Positions 16,816-26,400 are shown, numbered from the stretch's first letter. The stretch: DNA of 64,000 nt from CAYXAA01 sp964462985 (GCA_964462985.1 CAYXAA010000025.1:1-64000); one strand, 5' to 3'. Notes: generated by a model not told the origin, from the sequence alone. Program-made: numbers and translations.

Positions 16816-17793
16816 ATGGCGCGTCAAAGCGCAGAGACCTCGATTGGCGCGCCGCCGGTCGTGGACCTCAACCGCAACCGTCCGCTGCTCGGGATCACGC
16901 TGAAGGTCGTGTCCGCGCTGATCTTCACCGGGATGGTCACGCTGGTGAAGATCACCTCGGACGAGGTGCCGATCGGCGAAGTGATGTTCGCTCGCAACTT
17001 CTTCGGCCTGATTCCGGTGCTGATCGTGGTTGGCTGGCGCGGCGAACTCGTGACCGCCTTTGCGACCCGGCGGCCGATGGGCCACCTGTCTCGCGCCGTG
17101 GTCGGCGGCACCGCAATGGCGCTCTGGTTTGCGGCTCTGGGCTACATGCCGCTGCCGGACGCCACGGCGATCAGCTTTTCGGCGCCGCTGATGACGGTCG
17201 TGCTGGCGGCGATCATCCTGGGTGAAACGGTCAGGATCTATCGTTGGACGGCGGTCGTCATCGGCTTTCTCGGCATTCTCATCATCCTTTCGCCGCATCT
17301 GGGCAAGGGCGGGGTCGATGACGCGGCCCGGCTCGGTGCCGGACTTGCCTTCCTGTCGGCCTGTTTCATGGCCCTGGCACAGATCACCGTGCGCCGGCTG
17401 ACCAATACGGAGCGCACCGCGACCATCGTCATCTGGTTTTCCGGGACCACCGCGCTGTTGTCGCTGCTGACGCTGCCGTTCGGTTGGGTGATGCCGACCC
17501 TGGAGCAGGCGGTGATGCTGGTCACGCTCGGCCTGCTTGGCGGTGTCGGCCAAATCCTGCTCACTCAGAGCTACCGCTATGCAGATGCGGCGACGATCGC
17601 ACCGTTCGAATACACTGCGATGCTGTGGGCGATCCTGGTTGGATGGCTGGTGTTCGAGGAGGCTCCGGTCGCGGAGGTTATCGCGGGCTCCGCGATCGTG
17701 ATCGGCGCCGGAATCTTTGTCATCTACCGCGAACGCCGTCTCGGGCTCGACCGGTCGAAATCGCGCCGCGCCGTGTCTCCGTCCAAGCTGTAG
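16816..17793 (+). CDS. DMT-superfamily (EamA) transporter
   Basis: Inner-membrane metabolite exporter or importer of the drug/metabolite transporter superfamily. The 325-residue protein shows about ten hydrophobic helices in two EamA repeats; the second repeat begins near the GLAFLSACFMALAQI helix. Typical sequence marks include PDATAISFSAPLMTVVLAAIILGE in the first repeat and YTAMLWAILVGWLVFEEAP in the second. The ATG at 16816 follows GGGAAGGAACAAC; a longer reading to 16660 lacks a site. It converges on the Lrp-domain gene. Substrate cannot be inferred; family members move amino acids, nucleosides or S-adenosylmethionine. Confidence 0.85.
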   Translation: MARQSAETSIGAPPVVDLNRNRPLLGITLKVVSALIFTGMVTLVKITSDEVPIGEVMFARNFFGLIPVLIVVGWRGELVTAFATRRPMGHLSRAVVGGTAMALWFAALGYMPLPDATAISFSAPLMTVVLAAIILGETVRIYRWTAVVIGFLGILIILSPHLGKGGVDDAARLGAGLAFLSACFMALAQITVRRLTNTERTATIVIWFSGTTALLSLLTLPFGWVMPTLEQAVMLVTLGLLGGVGQILLTQSYRYADAATIAPFEYTAMLWAILVGWLVFEEAPVAEVIAGSAIVIGAGIFVIYRERRLGLDRSKSRRAVSPSKL

Positions 17794-17857
17794 GGCAGGA
17801 GTTCAGCGGAGGCACCAGCCGACCTGTCCCGGATATTGTCCCGTTTGCCCGCTGGGA

Positions 17858-18094
17858 TCAGAACGCCTTGAAGGTGATGATCGTCTTGGTATCGAGGATG
17901 CCGTCGAAGCAGTGCACCTTCTCATTGACGAAATGACCGATGTCGGCGTCGTCCTCGACATAGACCTTGACCAGCAGGTCGTAGTCGCCGGCGGTCGAAT
18001 AGATTTCCGAAGCGACTTCGGCGTCGGCGATGGCATTGGCGACCTCGTAGGCCTTGCCGAGCTGGCATTTGATCATGACGAAAAACGGCTTCAT
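17858..18094 (-). CDS. Stand-alone Lrp/AsnC ligand-binding (RAM) domain protein
   Basis: Small cytoplasmic protein of 78 residues made only of the Lrp/AsnC effector-binding domain (betaalphabetabetaalphabeta pattern; GKAYEVANAIADAEVASEIYSTAGDYDLLVKVY in the middle). It lacks a DNA-binding domain. The ATG at 18094-18092 follows GGAGGACAGA, which excludes the longer reading to 18199. Such stand-alone RAM proteins can bind amino acids and form oligomers by themselves or with full-length Lrp proteins; its role here is unknown. It is divergent from the TPP riboswitch-thiM unit and convergent with the DMT transporter. Confidence 0.85.
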   Translation of the reverse strand: MKPFFVMIKCQLGKAYEVANAIADAEVASEIYSTAGDYDLLVKVYVEDDADIGHFVNEKVHCFDGILDTKTIITFKAF

Positions 18095-18299
18095 TCTGTC
18101 CTCCGGATCGGGGTGCGAACCACTTCGGCCCTGCCCCGATGGGTGGGGCGGGATGGATTGGCCGAGGGCCGCGGATCGGCGCCAGTGAATAGGAACCATG
18201 GGGCCCGGGCAAGCGTTTCTGCTCGGCCGGCGCTTGAACTGTGCATCTACCGCGACCGGCTTGTATTTCCACGGCTGGATTGATAGCTCTCTGCCATCT

Positions 18300-18390
18300 C
18301 AAGAACCGCCCGGCCGGTGCCTGTCCGGGCTGAGAGACAACGCCGACCCCTCGAACCTGATCCGGATCGTGCCGGTGGAGGGATCTGGGT
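18300..18390 (+). ncRNA. TPP (thiamine pyrophosphate) riboswitch
   Basis: The leader of thiM carries the THI-box core: GGTGCC near 18316, CTGAGA at 18330-18335, then ACCCCTCGAACCTGATCCGG with the downstream GTGCCGG...GGAGGGA (18346-18382). These match the conserved HMP-binding and pyrophosphate-binding helices of the TPP aptamer. P2 can form between CGGC (18311-18314) and GCCG (18342-18345). About 50 nt separate the aptamer from the thiM start, so translational control is likely; no T-tract terminator is seen in that gap. Exact P1 ends are approximate. Confidence 0.92.
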
Positions 18391-18439
18391 TGGATCCTGA
18401 TTGTCGCGGATTGGCCGCCGCAAGGTTGGGGACCGGCCG

Positions 18440-19243
18440 ATGACCGGAGATCTTCTTGGCAACACAAAGGCTTTGGACCCGGACCTGGCCGAGCGCGGTG
18501 CCGGCGCGCTGGAGCGCCTTCGCAGGCGCGCACCAAGAATACACTGCCTGACCAATGCGGTCGCCCAGAGCTTCACCGCTAACGTCCTGCTGGCGCTTGG
18601 CGCCGTACCATCGATGACGGCCGCGCCGGAGGAAGTCGCCGCCTTCGTGGCCGGCGCAGATGCCCTTCTCGTCAATCTCGGTACCCTCGATCGCGACCGC
18701 CGCGAGGCGATGACCATTGCGGTCGACACCGCGTTGGCCGACGATCGGCGCTTCGTGCTTGACCCGGTCTTCGTCGAGCGGTCGCCGCTGAGGCTTTCCT
18801 TTGCCAAGCAGCTCGTGGCTCGCGGTCCGGCCGTGATTCGCGCCAACCGCGCGGAATGCGCCGCGCTCTCCGGTGACGACGAGCCGGCCGCCTTCGCCGC
18901 CAGGGCGGCAGCGGTCGTCGCGCAGACCGGAGCTGCGGACGTCGTCACCAACGGGCAGCGGTCTCTGCGCTTCGAGCGTGGCCATCCGCTGATGGCGCGG
19001 GTGACGGCGATGGGCTGCGCCACTTCGGCCGTTGTGGCGGCCTTTCTCACGGTGGAACCGGATCCGCTCGAGGCCGCCTTCGCCGCGCTGGCGACGATGG
19101 CACTCGCCGGTGATCGCGCAGGGCGGGAGGCGGTGGGCCCCGGCAGCTTCGTGCCCACCTTCCTCGACGCGCTCTATCGGCTCGATGGTGCGGATTTCAG
19201 CCGCCTGTCGCCGTTTCTTACTCAGGAGGCCGCATCATCATGA
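18440..19243 (+). CDS. thiM: Hydroxyethylthiazole kinase
   Basis: Salvages the thiazole moiety of thiamine by phosphorylating hydroxyethylthiazole with ATP. The 267-residue protein has normal length and the ThiM marks: IHCLTNAVAQSFTANVLLALGA (34-55, with the family NxV/xxFTAN pattern), the ANRAE segment (135-139) and GCATS (192-196) with the active-site Cys 193. The ATG at 18440 follows a GGGGA site within the riboswitch expression region. Its stop overlaps the thiD start as ATGA. No thiE is adjacent, so coupling with HMP-pyrophosphate must occur with an enzyme encoded elsewhere. Confidence 0.95.
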   Translation: MTGDLLGNTKALDPDLAERGAGALERLRRRAPRIHCLTNAVAQSFTANVLLALGAVPSMTAAPEEVAAFVAGADALLVNLGTLDRDRREAMTIAVDTALADDRRFVLDPVFVERSPLRLSFAKQLVARGPAVIRANRAECAALSGDDEPAAFAARAAAVVAQTGAADVVTNGQRSLRFERGHPLMARVTAMGCATSAVVAAFLTVEPDPLEAAFAALATMALAGDRAGREAVGPGSFVPTFLDALYRLDGADFSRLSPFLTQEAASS

Positions 19244-20052
19244 CCGCGATTGCGCTGACGATTGCGGGATCGGACTCCGGCGGCGGTGCCGGTATCCAGG
19301 CCGATCTCAAGACCTTCTCCGCCCTCGGCGTTTATGGCGCCAGCGTGCTGACCGCCTTGACGGCGCAGAACACCAGGGGCGTCTCGGCGATCCACGACGT
19401 TCCGGTCGATTTCGTCACCGCACAGATCGATGCCGTGCTTTCCGACCTCGCCGTGGGGGCGGTGAAGGTTGGCATGCTGTCGCGGCCCGAGACGATCGAA
19501 GCCGTCGCGCGTGGGCTCACGCGCCACAGCGTGAGCGCGGTGGTGGTGGATCCGGTGATGATCGCGGCGTCGGGTGATCCGCTGCTGATCCCGGAGGCCG
19601 TTGCCGTGCTGACGGACGTACTCCTGCCCAAGGCGATGCTGATCACGCCCAACCTGCCCGAGGCGGCGCGGCTGCTCGGGTGCGAGCCCGCTACGGATCG
19701 GTCCCAGATGCAGGACCAAGCCGAGAGGCTGTTGCAACTCGGTGCCGGTGCCGTGCTATTGAAGGGAGGGCACGGCACCGGTGCGGAAGCCGCCGACCTG
19801 CTGATGTCCCGGGACGGGCACGCTTGGTTCGTCGCGCCGCGCCACGAAACCAGGAACACTCACGGAACCGGCTGCACGCTCTCATCGGCCGTGGCCGCGG
19901 GGCTTGCCAAGGGCAAGCCCCTGACGGACGCTGTTGCAGACGCAAAGGCCTATATCACCGGCGCGATTCGGGCAGCCGACGCCCTCTCGATCGGCACAGG
20001 GCATGGTCCAGTGCATCATTTCTATCGGCTTTGGACGGAAGACGCAGGATGA
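19240..20052 (+). CDS. thiD: Hydroxymethylpyrimidine/phosphomethylpyrimidine kinase
   Basis: Phosphorylates HMP and then HMP-phosphate, giving HMP-pyrophosphate for thiamine phosphate synthesis. The 270-residue ribokinase-fold protein has the N-terminal GSDSGGGAGIQADLKTF signature (10-26) and the C-terminal THGTGCTLSSA anion hole with its catalytic Cys. Starts inside the thiM stop (ATGA) and its own stop (TGA 20050-20052) overlaps the ATG of the TRAP binding protein, so all three are translationally coupled under the TPP riboswitch. Confidence 0.96.
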   Translation: MTAIALTIAGSDSGGGAGIQADLKTFSALGVYGASVLTALTAQNTRGVSAIHDVPVDFVTAQIDAVLSDLAVGAVKVGMLSRPETIEAVARGLTRHSVSAVVVDPVMIAASGDPLLIPEAVAVLTDVLLPKAMLITPNLPEAARLLGCEPATDRSQMQDQAERLLQLGAGAVLLKGGHGTGAEAADLLMSRDGHAWFVAPRHETRNTHGTGCTLSSAVAAGLAKGKPLTDAVADAKAYITGAIRAADALSIGTGHGPVHHFYRLWTEDAG

Positions 20053-21167
20053 CCGACGACACGAGCAAGCATGCGGCTCCCGACGCCGTTCCATCGCGGC
20101 GGCGTGTGCTCGGCGCCATCGCAGGTGCGGCCGGGGCATCAACGCTCGCTGCACCGGCAATCGCCCAGGCCACGGCGACGATCGAATGGAAGATGGCGAC
20201 GTCCTGGCCGAAGGATCTGCCGGGCCCTGGCGTCACTGCCCAGCGGATCTGCGATGCCGTCGAGATGATGAGCGGCGGCCGGCTGCGGATCCGTCTTTTT
20301 GCGGCTGGCGAACTTGTGCCGGCGCTCGAGGTGTTCGACGCCGTGTCGTCCGGGACCGCACAGGTCGGCCATTCCGCTTCGTTCTTCTGGCAGGGCAAGA
20401 TGCCGGCGACGGTGTTCTTCACCACCGTTCCCTTCGGCCTGATGCCGTTCGAGCATGTCACCTGGATCGAGCAAGGCGGCGGGCAGGAGTTGTGGGACCA
20501 GCTCTATGCCGACTTTGGCGTCAAGCCGCTGATGGGCGGTAACACCGGCATGCAGATGGGCGGCTGGTTCAAGCGTGAGATCAATAGTCTTGACGATCTC
20601 AAGGGCCTCAAGATCCGCATGCCCGGCCTTGGCGGCGAGGTGATGCGGCGCCTCGGGGCGACGCCTGTGTCGATCCCGCCCGGCGAGCTGTTCAGCGCGC
20701 TGGAATCTGGATTGATCGATGCGACCGAGTTTCTCGGTCCGTGGAGCGATGCGGCCATGGGCTTCCAGAGCGTTACCAAGCTCTACTATGCACCAGGCTT
20801 CCACGAGCCCAACGGTACGGGTGAGATCCTGTTCAACGCGGTCGCCTTCGGCGGGTTGCCCGAGGATCTGAAGACGATCGTGGTCGAGGCGTGCCGCTCG
20901 GAGAACGCGCGTTCGTTTGCCGAAAGTGAATGGATGAACGCCCAGCAGCTCGCCAAGCTCAAGGAAGAGGAAGGCGTCGATGTGCGCACCTATCCGGAGC
21001 CGGTACTCGCCGCCTTGAGAGTGACATCGGAGGAAGTGGTGGCAGCGCTCGCCGAAGAGGATGCTATCACTGCGAAGATCCATCGCAGCTACCGCGATGC
21101 GATGGCGCGTCTTGCGCCGTGGAGCGCGGTGACGACGCGGCTTTACCTCAACGCTCGGCACGCCTGA
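20049..21167 (+). CDS. TRAP transporter solute-binding protein (DctP/TakP-like) in the thiamine operon
   Basis: Periplasmic receptor of a TRAP-type uptake system, 372 residues. It begins with a twin-arginine-type signal (SRRRVLG at 16-22, hydrophobic segment, cleavage near AIA-Q at 39/40). The mature part shows the DctP fold with family landmarks SGGRLRIRLF, DDLKGLKIRMPGLGG and the substrate-pocket region ESGLIDATEFLGPW; it resembles the alpha-keto-acid receptor TakP subgroup. Its ATG overlaps the thiD stop codon, so it belongs to the TPP-riboswitch operon. No DctQ or DctM membrane subunit follows; the next gene is convergent. I infer a thiamine-precursor or related ligand from operon position, but the keto-acid subgroup resemblance leaves this open. 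Confidence 0.85.
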   Translation: MTDDTSKHAAPDAVPSRRRVLGAIAGAAGASTLAAPAIAQATATIEWKMATSWPKDLPGPGVTAQRICDAVEMMSGGRLRIRLFAAGELVPALEVFDAVSSGTAQVGHSASFFWQGKMPATVFFTTVPFGLMPFEHVTWIEQGGGQELWDQLYADFGVKPLMGGNTGMQMGGWFKREINSLDDLKGLKIRMPGLGGEVMRRLGATPVSIPPGELFSALESGLIDATEFLGPWSDAAMGFQSVTKLYYAPGFHEPNGTGEILFNAVAFGGLPEDLKTIVVEACRSENARSFAESEWMNAQQLAKLKEEEGVDVRTYPEPVLAALRVTSEEVVAALAEEDAITAKIHRSYRDAMARLAPWSAVTTRLYLNARHA

Positions 21168-21184
21168 ACGCTGTCGATCGGAGG

Positions 21185-21880
21185 TTACCGCAGGTCCGTC
21201 GGCACCTCGGAATAGCGGCCGTTGCGCAGCGCGGCGAGGGCGAACTCGACCATCGGTTCGAACATGGCCTCGTGATGTCCGTCGGGCACGCAGCGCAGCG
21301 CCTGCGAAATCAGCATCGGGTGCAGGAACATCACCAGGCTGTGCTGGAAGAGGAGGGCGGCAGAGCCGACGTCCTGCGGCGGGAATTCGCCGGCGGCAAT
21401 GCCGTCCTCGATGAGTTCGGCGATCAGCATCCGGACGTCACGCTTGTGGGTTTCGATCTCGTCCCAGGCCTGGTCCATGGCGGCCTCGAGCAAATCATGG
21501 ATCTTGCGATCAGAGGTGTATCGGCACCGCATGATCTCGAAATGGCTGCGTATCGCCGTCTTGAGCCGCTCGTCCGCCGAGGGACCGGCCGCGGCCACCG
21601 CAGCCTTCATCTCCGTAATCAGCCCCTTCGTTACCTCCGCGGTAACGGCCTTGACCAACTCGGTCTTCGAGGAGAAGAACCGATAAACGTTGGCCGGCGA
21701 CATCCCGAGGTCTCTGGCAATGTCCGCAACCGTGGTCTTCTGAAAGCCATAGAGATGAAACAGCCGGCTGGCGGCCTCGACGATGCGCTGCCTCGTTTCG
21801 GCAGCAAGCGGCGTCATGACGCCATCCCGCGGCAAAAGGTCCGCACCGCTCGACGCGGCGGCTTCGGTGGGTCCGTCCAT
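21185..21880 (-). CDS. TetR-family repressor, divergent from RND efflux genes
   Basis: Cytoplasmic regulator of 231 residues with an N-terminal TetR helix-turn-helix (about 30-75; TTVADIARDLGMSPANVYRFFSSK spans helices 2-4) and a helical ligand/dimer domain. I used the ATG at 21880-21878; in-frame options exist at 22006 and at a Met 21 codons inside, and the ribosome-binding site is not decisive. It is transcribed away from the membrane fusion protein/RND permease pair, and the spacer carries dyads suited to a TetR dimer, so repression of the pump with relief by a toxic ligand is likely. It is convergent with the TRAP binding-protein gene, 17 bp apart. Confidence 0.88.
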   Translation of the reverse strand: MDGPTEAAASSGADLLPRDGVMTPLAAETRQRIVEAASRLFHLYGFQKTTVADIARDLGMSPANVYRFFSSKTELVKAVTAEVTKGLITEMKAAVAAAGPSADERLKTAIRSHFEIMRCRYTSDRKIHDLLEAAMDQAWDEIETHKRDVRMLIAELIEDGIAAGEFPPQDVGSAALLFQHSLVMFLHPMLISQALRCVPDGHHEAMFEPMVEFALAALRNGRYSEVPTDLR

Positions 21881-22029
21881 CAATCTTACGCTTCCCTGTC
21901 GTTCCCGTTCCGTCGGTTCTTCGCCGACGATCACGCTGATAACACTACCAAGATTCTTCCTCGCAGACACGGCTGCCCGCCGAACCGTTAAGGCCGCATC
22001 AACCATGCGCGCGAAAGCGAGTCGGCTTT

Positions 22030-22073
22030 ACAACCCTGATATGTAATATTCTGCCCCACTCATACAGGGTTGT
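22030..22073. promoter_or_regulatory. Widely spaced 9-bp inverted repeat in the TetR-RND spacer
   Basis: ACAACCCTG (22030-22038) and CAGGGTTGT (22065-22073) are perfect inverted copies with a 26-bp spacer, closer to the tetR side. It could be a second operator or a transcript hairpin for the regulator gene. Function is inferred only. Confidence 0.4.
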
Positions 22074-22197
22074 GATCCCTGCCTGACGAGCTGCCTCATC
22101 GCAGCAGATCCGCCATCCCCCAACCGGTGACGGCGGTGTTTGTGCCACGACTTCCGACCTGCCGTACGATCCCGCTCACAGCTGAAAATATGATCAA

Positions 22198-22219
22198 TGA
22201 CGATTATTGACAATCGTCA
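22198..22219. promoter_or_regulatory. 22-bp TetR-type operator overlapping the RND promoter
   Basis: TGACGATT (22198-22205) and AATCGTCA (22212-22219) are perfect 8-bp inverted arms with a 6-bp centre. The dyad contains TTGACA (22207-22212), a consensus -35 hexamer; AATATA (22230-22235) lies 17 bp further as a plausible -10, and the adaptor ATG is at 22280. This is a textbook repressor-over-promoter layout. Confidence 0.65.
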
Positions 22220-22279
22220 CACGTCACCAAATATATGCGGATCTACTGACGCCGCCAGGCGCGCCCGAGGAGATCAGCC

Positions 22280-23464
22280 ATGAGTGCCGTGGACCGAGCC
22301 TTCCCTTTGAACAAGCCGGCTCACGGCGCGGGAGCGGTCCGGTCCGTTCGCGGATCCGGCTGGGCGGCAGTCCTTGCGGGGCTCGCTGCGCTTTCGCTGG
22401 CCGCTTGCCAGCCCGAGGCCAGCCAGGAGAGCGCGCCGGTGAAGCCGCGGACCGTTTGGGCCGATCCGGTGGTTTCGACAACCGGAGATGGGGTGGTGCG
22501 GCTCTCCGGTACCATCGAGCCGCGGTTCGAAACCCCGCTCGGGTTTCGTGTTGCGGGGAAGATCGCCAGCCGCGCTGTCGACGTTGGGGCGCGCGTTGTC
22601 GCGGGCGAGGTGATCGCGACACTGGATGACAGAAATTTCCAGCACGCACTTGCCTCAGCGCAGGCGCAGGAGCGCGCCGCAGAAGCCGCCGCCAAGAAGG
22701 CTGCGGCCGACCTTGAGCGCGCCCGCAGTCTCAAGCAGCGCGGCCATGTCAGCCAGGCCGCACTGGACGCCGCCGAGGCCGAGGAGCGTTCTGCCGCAGA
22801 GGCACTGAAGGCTGCGATTGAACGGCGCCAGATCGCCGAGAACGAACTCGCCTACGCCACGCTCCGCGCCGACGCAGGTGGCGTCATTACGTCTGTTGCG
22901 GCCGAGCCCGGCCAGGTCGTCGAGATCGGCCAGGCCATCGTCACCATCGCCCATGCCGGCACGCGCGAGGCGGAGGTCGCAATTCCGGAGGCCTATGTCG
23001 CTCGGCTCGGCGACGCGCCGGCCACGGTGACGCTGTGGGCGCGGCCCGATGCCAGGCTCCTCGCGCGGCTGCGTGAACTGTCCCCGGAGGCGGATGCCGC
23101 CAGCCGATCCTACACAGCGCGCTTCACGCTAGAGGATCCCGGTGGACTCGCCAGGCTCGGCATGTCTGCGACGGTCGAGATCACCCTCGGCGAGCAGGAC
23201 GACAGCCTTGAGGTGCCGCTTTCGGCGGTGTTCTTCCGCGGCGACGATGCCTTCGTCTGGCGCGGCCGCGCCGGGAAGGGCCAACTGGAGGCGGTGCCCG
23301 TTACCATCCGACGCTACGGCGAGAGCCGCGCCCGTGTCTCCGGCCCGCTCAAGCCCGGCGACCTCGTGGTTAGCATGGGCGTCCACCGGCTCGACGAAAC
23401 GCAGACGGTGTTCCTTCAGAAGCGCGAGGGCGAGCGCAAGGTCGCGGAAGGTCCGCTGCAATGA
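22280..23464 (+). CDS. RND efflux periplasmic adaptor (membrane fusion) lipoprotein
   Basis: HlyD/AcrA-type adaptor linking an inner-membrane RND pump to an outer membrane channel. The 394-residue protein has a lipoprotein signal with lipobox LAAC (Cys 43), a lipoyl/barrel-sandwich region around GFRVAGKIASRAVDVGARVVAGE, a coiled-coil hairpin rich in Ala/Glu/Arg (about 115-190), and beta-barrel and membrane-proximal domains. The ATG at 22280 follows GAGGAG. Its stop overlaps the permease start (ATGA at 23461-23464). The outer membrane factor is not encoded here. Divergent TetR likely controls it. Confidence 0.92.
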   Translation: MSAVDRAFPLNKPAHGAGAVRSVRGSGWAAVLAGLAALSLAACQPEASQESAPVKPRTVWADPVVSTTGDGVVRLSGTIEPRFETPLGFRVAGKIASRAVDVGARVVAGEVIATLDDRNFQHALASAQAQERAAEAAAKKAAADLERARSLKQRGHVSQAALDAAEAEERSAAEALKAAIERRQIAENELAYATLRADAGGVITSVAAEPGQVVEIGQAIVTIAHAGTREAEVAIPEAYVARLGDAPATVTLWARPDARLLARLRELSPEADAASRSYTARFTLEDPGGLARLGMSATVEITLGEQDDSLEVPLSAVFFRGDDAFVWRGRAGKGQLEAVPVTIRRYGESRARVSGPLKPGDLVVSMGVHRLDETQTVFLQKREGERKVAEGPLQ

Positions 23465-26400
23465 GCGGCTTCAACCTGTCCGCCTGGGCGCTGCGCCACC
23501 AGGCACTGGTGCTGTTCTTGATCCTGTCGCTGGCGGCGGTCGGCGCCTGGTCCTACATGAAGCTCGGCCGCAACGAGGATCCGACCTTCACCGTCAAGGT
23601 CATGGTGGTGACCGCCGCCTGGCCCGGAGCCACCGCCGAGGAGATGCAGGAGCAGGTGGCCGACCGGATCGAGACCCGGCTTCAGACGCTGCCCTATCTC
23701 GACCGCATCGACACCTATTCCCGCCCCGGCTTCACGGCGTCGCAGGTCATTCTCGCTGATTCGGCACCGCCAGAGGTGGTTGCGGATCTGTGGTACCAGG
23801 CGCGCAAGAAGGTCGGAGATCTCAGGTCGGAACTGCCATCCGGCGTTCTCGGCCCCTTCTTCAACGACGAATATTCCGATGTCTTCGTCAAGGTCTATGC
23901 GCTCACGGCACCGCACACGACCTGGAGTGAATTCTCCGATCTCGCCGAGAAGGTCCGCCAGGGCTTCCTTGCCGTGTCCGGCGTGGAGAAGGTGCAGCTC
24001 TTCGGCGAACAGGACCAGAAGATCTTCGTCGAGATTTCCTACGCCAAGCTTGCCACCTTGGGCGTTCCCGCCGATGCCATCTTCCAGGCGCTCAGCGCCC
24101 AGAACTCGGTCGTGCCCTCGGGGGAGGTCGATACGCCGACGGAACGGGTTCAGGTTCGCGTCACCGGAAAGCTGGATGGTGTTGAGGCGGTGGCCGCAGT
24201 GCCGATCGAGGCCGGCGGCCGCACCTTCCGGCTTGGCGACATCGCGACGGTGCGCAGCGGCATCGAGGACCCGCAGAGCTACGTCACGCGCTACAACGGC
24301 GAGCCGGCGATCATGGTTGGCGTTGCGATGGCGACCGGGCACAACGTGATGGAACTTGGGGAGGCGCTCGACCACCGCGCCGAGATCCTCACCCACCAGC
24401 TGCCGGCCGGCGTGGAACTGCACCAGGTCAGCGACCAGCCTGCGGTGGTCGAGGAGGCGATCAGCGAATTCGTCTTCAAGTTCGTGGTCGCGATCTCGAT
24501 CGTGCTGCTCGTCTCTTTTCTATCGCTCGGCTTCCGTACCGGAATCATCGTGGCACTGTCGGTGCCGCTGACGCTTGCCGGCACATTCCTGGTGATGCTG
24601 CAGATGGGCATCGATCTGCAGCGGATCTCGCTCGGCGCGCTGATCCTGTCGCTGGGTCTTCTCGTCGATGACGCCATCATCGCCATCGAGATGATGGTGG
24701 TGAAGATCGAGCAGGGCTGGGATCGGTTCCGCGCCGCGACCTTCGCCTGGACCTCGACCGCCTTTCCGATGCTGACGGGGACCCTGGTGACGGCTGCGGG
24801 TTTTCTGCCAGTGGGCTTTGCCCGATCGTCGGCCGGCGAATATGCCGGCGGCATCTTCTGGGTGGTGACGATCGCATTGCTGATTTCCTGGATCGTGGCC
24901 GTGGTGTTCACGCCCTATCTTGGACTCAAGCTGTTGCCGACGTCGCTGGAGCGCCGCGCCGCCGCCCATGGTGGCAAGGATGAAGATGCGATCTACCGCA
25001 CGCCGGTCTACAACCGCCTTCGCGCTGTCATCTCCTGGGCAGTGCGTCGCCGCCTCCTGGTGGTGCTGTCGACGGTCGGACTGCTCGTTGCCGGCGGCTT
25101 CGGCATGACGATGGTGCAGAAGCAGTTCTTCCCGAACTCCTCGCGCCCGGAACTCCTGGTCGAACTGCGCGGGCCGGAGGGTGCCTCGTTCGAGCTCACC
25201 GACCGGGAGGCGAGGAAGCTCGAAGTCTGGCTCGAGCAGAGCCCCGACCTTGACTATTTCACCACCTATGTGGGCGCCGGCGCCCCGCGGTTCTTCCTCG
25301 CCTACAACCCGGCGCTGCCCAACCCGAATTATGCGCTGATCCTGATCCAGACCAAGGGCGGCGAGCATCGCGAGAGGCTGCTTTCCGAGCTTCGTGCGCG
25401 CTTTGCCGCCGAGGAGGGGCCGGTACGCGGCCGCGCCACGCGGCTGGAGCTCGGGCCGCCGGTCGGGCATCCGGTGCAGTTCCGCGTCACCGGCAGCGAT
25501 CCGGAGGAGAGTCGGAGGATCGCGGCTCAGGTGCGTGACATCATGGAGGCCAATCCCAAGATCCGTGATGTCGAGCTTCAGTGGGGCGAAAAGGTCAAGT
25601 CGGTACGACTCGAGGTCGACCAGGATCGCGCAAGAGCACTCGGCCTCACCACCGAGGAGGTGGCGCAGACGCTGCAGGCACTGCTCACCGGCTACGAGGT
25701 TACGAGCTTGAGGGACGGGCGGCACTCCGTCGGCGTCGTCGTGCGCGCCACCGAGGCGGAGCGGTCGCAGCTTGAGGATCTCGGCAATCTGGTGCTGACG
25801 GTGCGAGACGGCCGGCCGGTTCCGGTCGCTCAGGTGGCGCGGGTGAGCTACACCGCCGAGGAGCCGATCCTGTGGCGCCGCAGCCGGGAAACGGTGCTGA
25901 CGGTACGGGCCGATGTGTTGGACGGCGTTCAGGCTCCGGACGTGACGGCGGAGCTCGCACCGCTGATGGCAGCGCTGGAACAGACGCTGCCGCCGGGCTA
26001 CCGCATCGAGGCGGGCGGCGCCGCCGAGGAATCGGAAAAGGCCAATGTCGCGCTCGCCGAGGTGTTTCCGGTCATGATCGGCGTCATGCTGCTGCTGATT
26101 ATGATCCAGATGCAGTCATTCTCGAAGACGGTGATCGTGTTCCTGACCTTCCCGCTCGGGCTGATTGGCGCCGTTGCGGCGCTGCTCATTGCCGATGCGC
26201 CGTTCGGCTTCGTCGCGATCCTCGGCGTCATCGCGCTCGGCGGCATGATCATGCGCAACACGCTGATCCTGGCCGATCAGATCGATCATGACCTCGCGGC
26301 CGGTGCCACGATGCGCCAGGCCATCGTCGAATCCACGGTGCGCCGGACCCGGCCGGTGGTGCTGACGGCGCTCGCCGCGGTTCTCGCCTTCCTGCCACTC

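Noticed and set aside
22028..22213. 61-codon minus-strand frame in the TetR-RND spacer
   Set aside because: Overlaps both dyads and the promoter, lacks a ribosome-binding site and shows no recognisable composition.
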